From the NCBI GenBank assembly GCA_905372445.1, contig CAJPPF010000118.1, positions 1 through 7,020 of the forward strand: 7,020 bases of DNA, given 5' to 3'. How positions within the stretch are numbered: the first letter of the stretch is position 1; the number at the start of each line of letters is the position of its first letter. Both the position numbers and the translations under genes were made by a program. A model generated the notes under the pieces. The model was not told the DNA's origin and made no database searches. It saw only the letters and a list, made by a program, of their open reading frames with translations. Shown here in pieces: positions 6,953-7,020 of the stretch. The stretch comes from an uncultured Prevotella sp. Lineage in GTDB: Bacteria; Bacteroidota; Bacteroidia; Bacteroidales; Bacteroidaceae.

Positions 6953-6975
6953 TGAACAATAGTTAGTTTTGTTCA
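6953..6975. promoter_or_regulatory. inverted repeat directly upstream of the -33 element, candidate operator
   Basis: TGAACAA (6953-6959) and TTGTTCA (6969-6975) are perfect 7-bp inverted arms separated by 9 nt, ending two bases upstream of the promoter's -33 element. The position suits an activator, or a repressor that overlaps the polymerase site. It does not resemble the classical Fur box. It lies between the terminator and the promoter and is not part of the terminator stem. Confidence 0.45.
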
Positions 6976-6976
6976 C

Positions 6977-7013
6977 AAAAAAAGCGCACCATTCTATGAT
7001 GAATGATGCGCTT
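6977..7013 (-). terminator. intrinsic terminator of an upstream gene outside the window
   Basis: On the minus strand, a 13-bp stem (AAGCGCATCATTC, 7013-7001, with GAATGGTGCGCTT, 6994-6982; one wobble pair) with a 6-nt loop runs straight into seven or more T (6983-6977). The U-tract is only on the minus-strand side, so it ends a minus-strand transcript arriving from the right. It isolates the receptor operon from that gene. Confidence 0.82.
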
Positions 7014-7020
7014 CTATGCT

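Overview
The window looks like a Bacteroidales chromosome, most likely Prevotella or Bacteroides type. The grounds are a TonB-dependent receptor with an N-terminal carboxypeptidase-regulatory-like extension, a surface-type lipoprotein with an acidic stretch after its lipid-bearing cysteine, a TTTG / TAnnTTTG-type promoter, and weak Shine-Dalgarno signals. All six genes lie on the minus strand, so transcription runs from right to left.

From the right edge, in order of transcription: (1) a strong intrinsic terminator that probably ends a gene outside the window, then a 23-bp inverted repeat and a good Bacteroidetes promoter; (2) a 787-residue TonB-dependent receptor; (3) 21 nt later, a 412-residue lipoprotein that resembles the DUF4374/XusB beta-propeller family; (4) a 182-nt gap holding a direct-repeat/inverted-repeat element with mutually exclusive hairpins and a separate UUCG hairpin; (5) a 129-residue four-helix membrane protein with several histidines, closed by a terminator; (6) a 198-residue, probably eight-stranded, outer-membrane beta-barrel; (7) a TetR-family regulator; (8) 26 nt later, an exporter-fold ABC half-transporter that runs off the left edge just before its Q-loop.

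Receptor plus DUF4374-type lipoprotein is the gene order of XusA-XusB, the system by which Bacteroides thetaiotaomicron takes up other bacteria's siderophores such as enterobactin. The most economical reading is a metal-chelate acquisition locus: capture at the surface (lipoprotein and receptor), a possible inner-membrane redox or accessory step (four-helix protein), and possibly ABC-driven passage of the inner membrane under TetR control. The first two steps rest on recognisable proteins. The role of the four-helix protein and the link to the ABC transporter are inference. No XusC-type PepSY reductase is visible in the window.

The ABC gene is clearly richer in GC than the receptor gene in sampled lines, so the two halves may have different histories. 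No rRNA, tRNA, CRISPR array or transposase gene was seen.
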